From assembly GCA_004764695.1 (NCBI GenBank), contig SMSO01000036.1, positions 2,330,001 to 2,394,000 of the forward strand: a stretch of DNA of 64,000 nucleotides. The letters run 5' to 3'. The position numbers were made by a program, and so were the translations under genes. How positions within the stretch are numbered: position 1 is the first letter of the stretch; every line of letters begins with the position of its first letter. Of the stretch, positions 62,969 through 64,000 are shown one piece after another. This DNA comes from Schizochytrium sp. TIO01 (lineage: Eukaryota > Sar > Bigyra > Thraustochytrida > Thraustochytriidae). Below the pieces are notes generated by a model. The model made no database searches. It was not told the origin of the DNA and saw nothing but the letters and a program-made list of their open reading frames with translations.

Positions 62969-64000
62969 GAGTTGGTGACTTACCTTCGAGGTTGCGGGTT
63001 TGCTGACCAGAGCTCGGCGGCGGCGGCGGCGAGGCCTCGATGCCGGTGCCTGCCAGTGTACACAGAGGCAGTGGGCAGAGAGGGAGGCCTCGATACCAAA
63101 GGGTTCTGGCGCAGAGAGGGATCTGAGTCGAAGGGGTTTTGCGGCGCCAGGAAAGAACCAATCCGAAAAGAAATTGAAAGCTTCTTTGCGTCTGATTCCT
63201 ATTGTTAGAGAGAGGAGAACTGCTGAATAAGAATCAGCGGAATGGCACAGAGAGAGAGCTATCTATCTAACTATCTATCTGTGGCTGGTTATCTTGCTGG
63301 GGCTGTGCACCTGCTCGCTCTGAGGCATGCCAAAGGGGCTCCTCAGCGAGGATGAATGAATGAACCAATGTATAAATAGATGCGCAGTGGCGAAGATTGA
63401 GATCGATCGCTATCTTTGAGAAGTTCATATTCATTTTTTCATTTACCATAAATTTATTAAAAAGCCTTCCGAGTTCTTCTTTCTTTTCTTTAGATTTCTT
63501 TAGATTTCTTTTCTCTTCTCTTCTCTTCTTTCTCAATCAAATAACGTTTGATGTTAATTTTTTTTTAAAAGAATAATTGAAAAGTAGGAAATGAGAAAAG
63601 GCATCAAAAGGGAATGAATTCAATCTGCAACCTTCTCTTCTTCTTTCCTTCTTTCCTTCTTCTCTTGAGCAGGCAGATTATGTCTGTAAATTTTAGTCAA
63701 CCTTGTTTCGCGATTTCTTCTATCTCGAATGAAAGAAAGCCAAAAGGACGAAGACGAGTAACAAAAGTGCCTTTTCGCTGTGGTCGTTTCAAAGTTCGCT
63801 CGAAGAGGCTTAGGGAATCGGCTAGGGGGCCCTAAGAACGGCGCAGAATAGCAGGTTTTCCACAGGGCGGAATTCGGTTCGCTCAAACTTCAACTATAAC
63901 AAGGCGTACGAGGTCTCCTTTTCTTTTCTTTCAATCTTTGAATTTATTCCTTTCTTTCTGGCTTTTCGCGATAGAATTCGACTTCTTCGCTTTCGTTGTA
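62447..64000. other. 5' flank of FDH and simple-repeat sequence
   Basis: It should hold the FDH promoter. A GTT-type trinucleotide array lies at 62930-62968, a GGC run at 63015-63030, and TCTT-rich sequence at 63475-63535 and 63640-63665. Frames in this region follow these repeats. No gene is recognised. Confidence 0.5.
62930..62968. repeat. (GTT)n microsatellite
   Basis: About eleven GTT units with two GTC-containing interruptions at the 5' end. Confidence 0.93.

Overview
The window is eukaryotic nuclear DNA from a protist. It has mostly single-exon genes on both strands with the standard stop codons, long gene-free gaps rich in tetranucleotide microsatellites, and eukaryote-only proteins: SmD1 of the spliceosome, the flagellar transport protein IFT57, an Hsp110 chaperone and a CRIB/PAK-type kinase. 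A flagellated, intron-poor organism of moderate GC fits; a heterotrophic stramenopile such as a thraustochytrid is my best guess, but it is an inference and not proven by any marker here. No tRNA, rRNA, CRISPR array or bacterial-style operon was seen. Several reading frames begin at a non-ATG codon if taken at full length, so I moved those starts to the first in-frame ATG.

Layout. 0-6 kb: an FxPxIN-repeat charged protein, a BPNT1-like phosphatase and a PAK-like kinase. 6-11 kb: gene-poor. 11.1-15.5 kb: a single 1487-residue protein joining an HHAT/GUP1-type MBOAT acyltransferase, a fatty-acyl-AMP ligase and a carrier protein domain. 16-30 kb: SmD1 and four proteins of unknown function, two of which (17.8 and 29.7 kb) are clearly homologous to each other; between them lie a tandem repeat with Helitron-like 3' ends (23.95-25.25 kb) and a 390-bp compound microsatellite. 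31-45 kb: an amino-acid transporter, Hsp110, IFT57 and a kinase with an altered HRD motif. 45-52.6 kb: a repeat-rich gap with no convincing gene. 52.6-62.5 kb: a methyltransferase, an acidic protein of unknown function, a small membrane protein and a mitochondrial, bacterial-type formate dehydrogenase.

The genes do not form a pathway together. The item of greatest interest is the fused MBOAT-FAAL-ACP protein at 11.1-15.5 kb. Its three activities (acyl activation, covalent carrier, membrane acyl transfer) are those that DltA, DltC and DltB supply as separate proteins in bacteria. It looks like a complete acyl activation and transfer machine on one chain, and its substrate is unknown.
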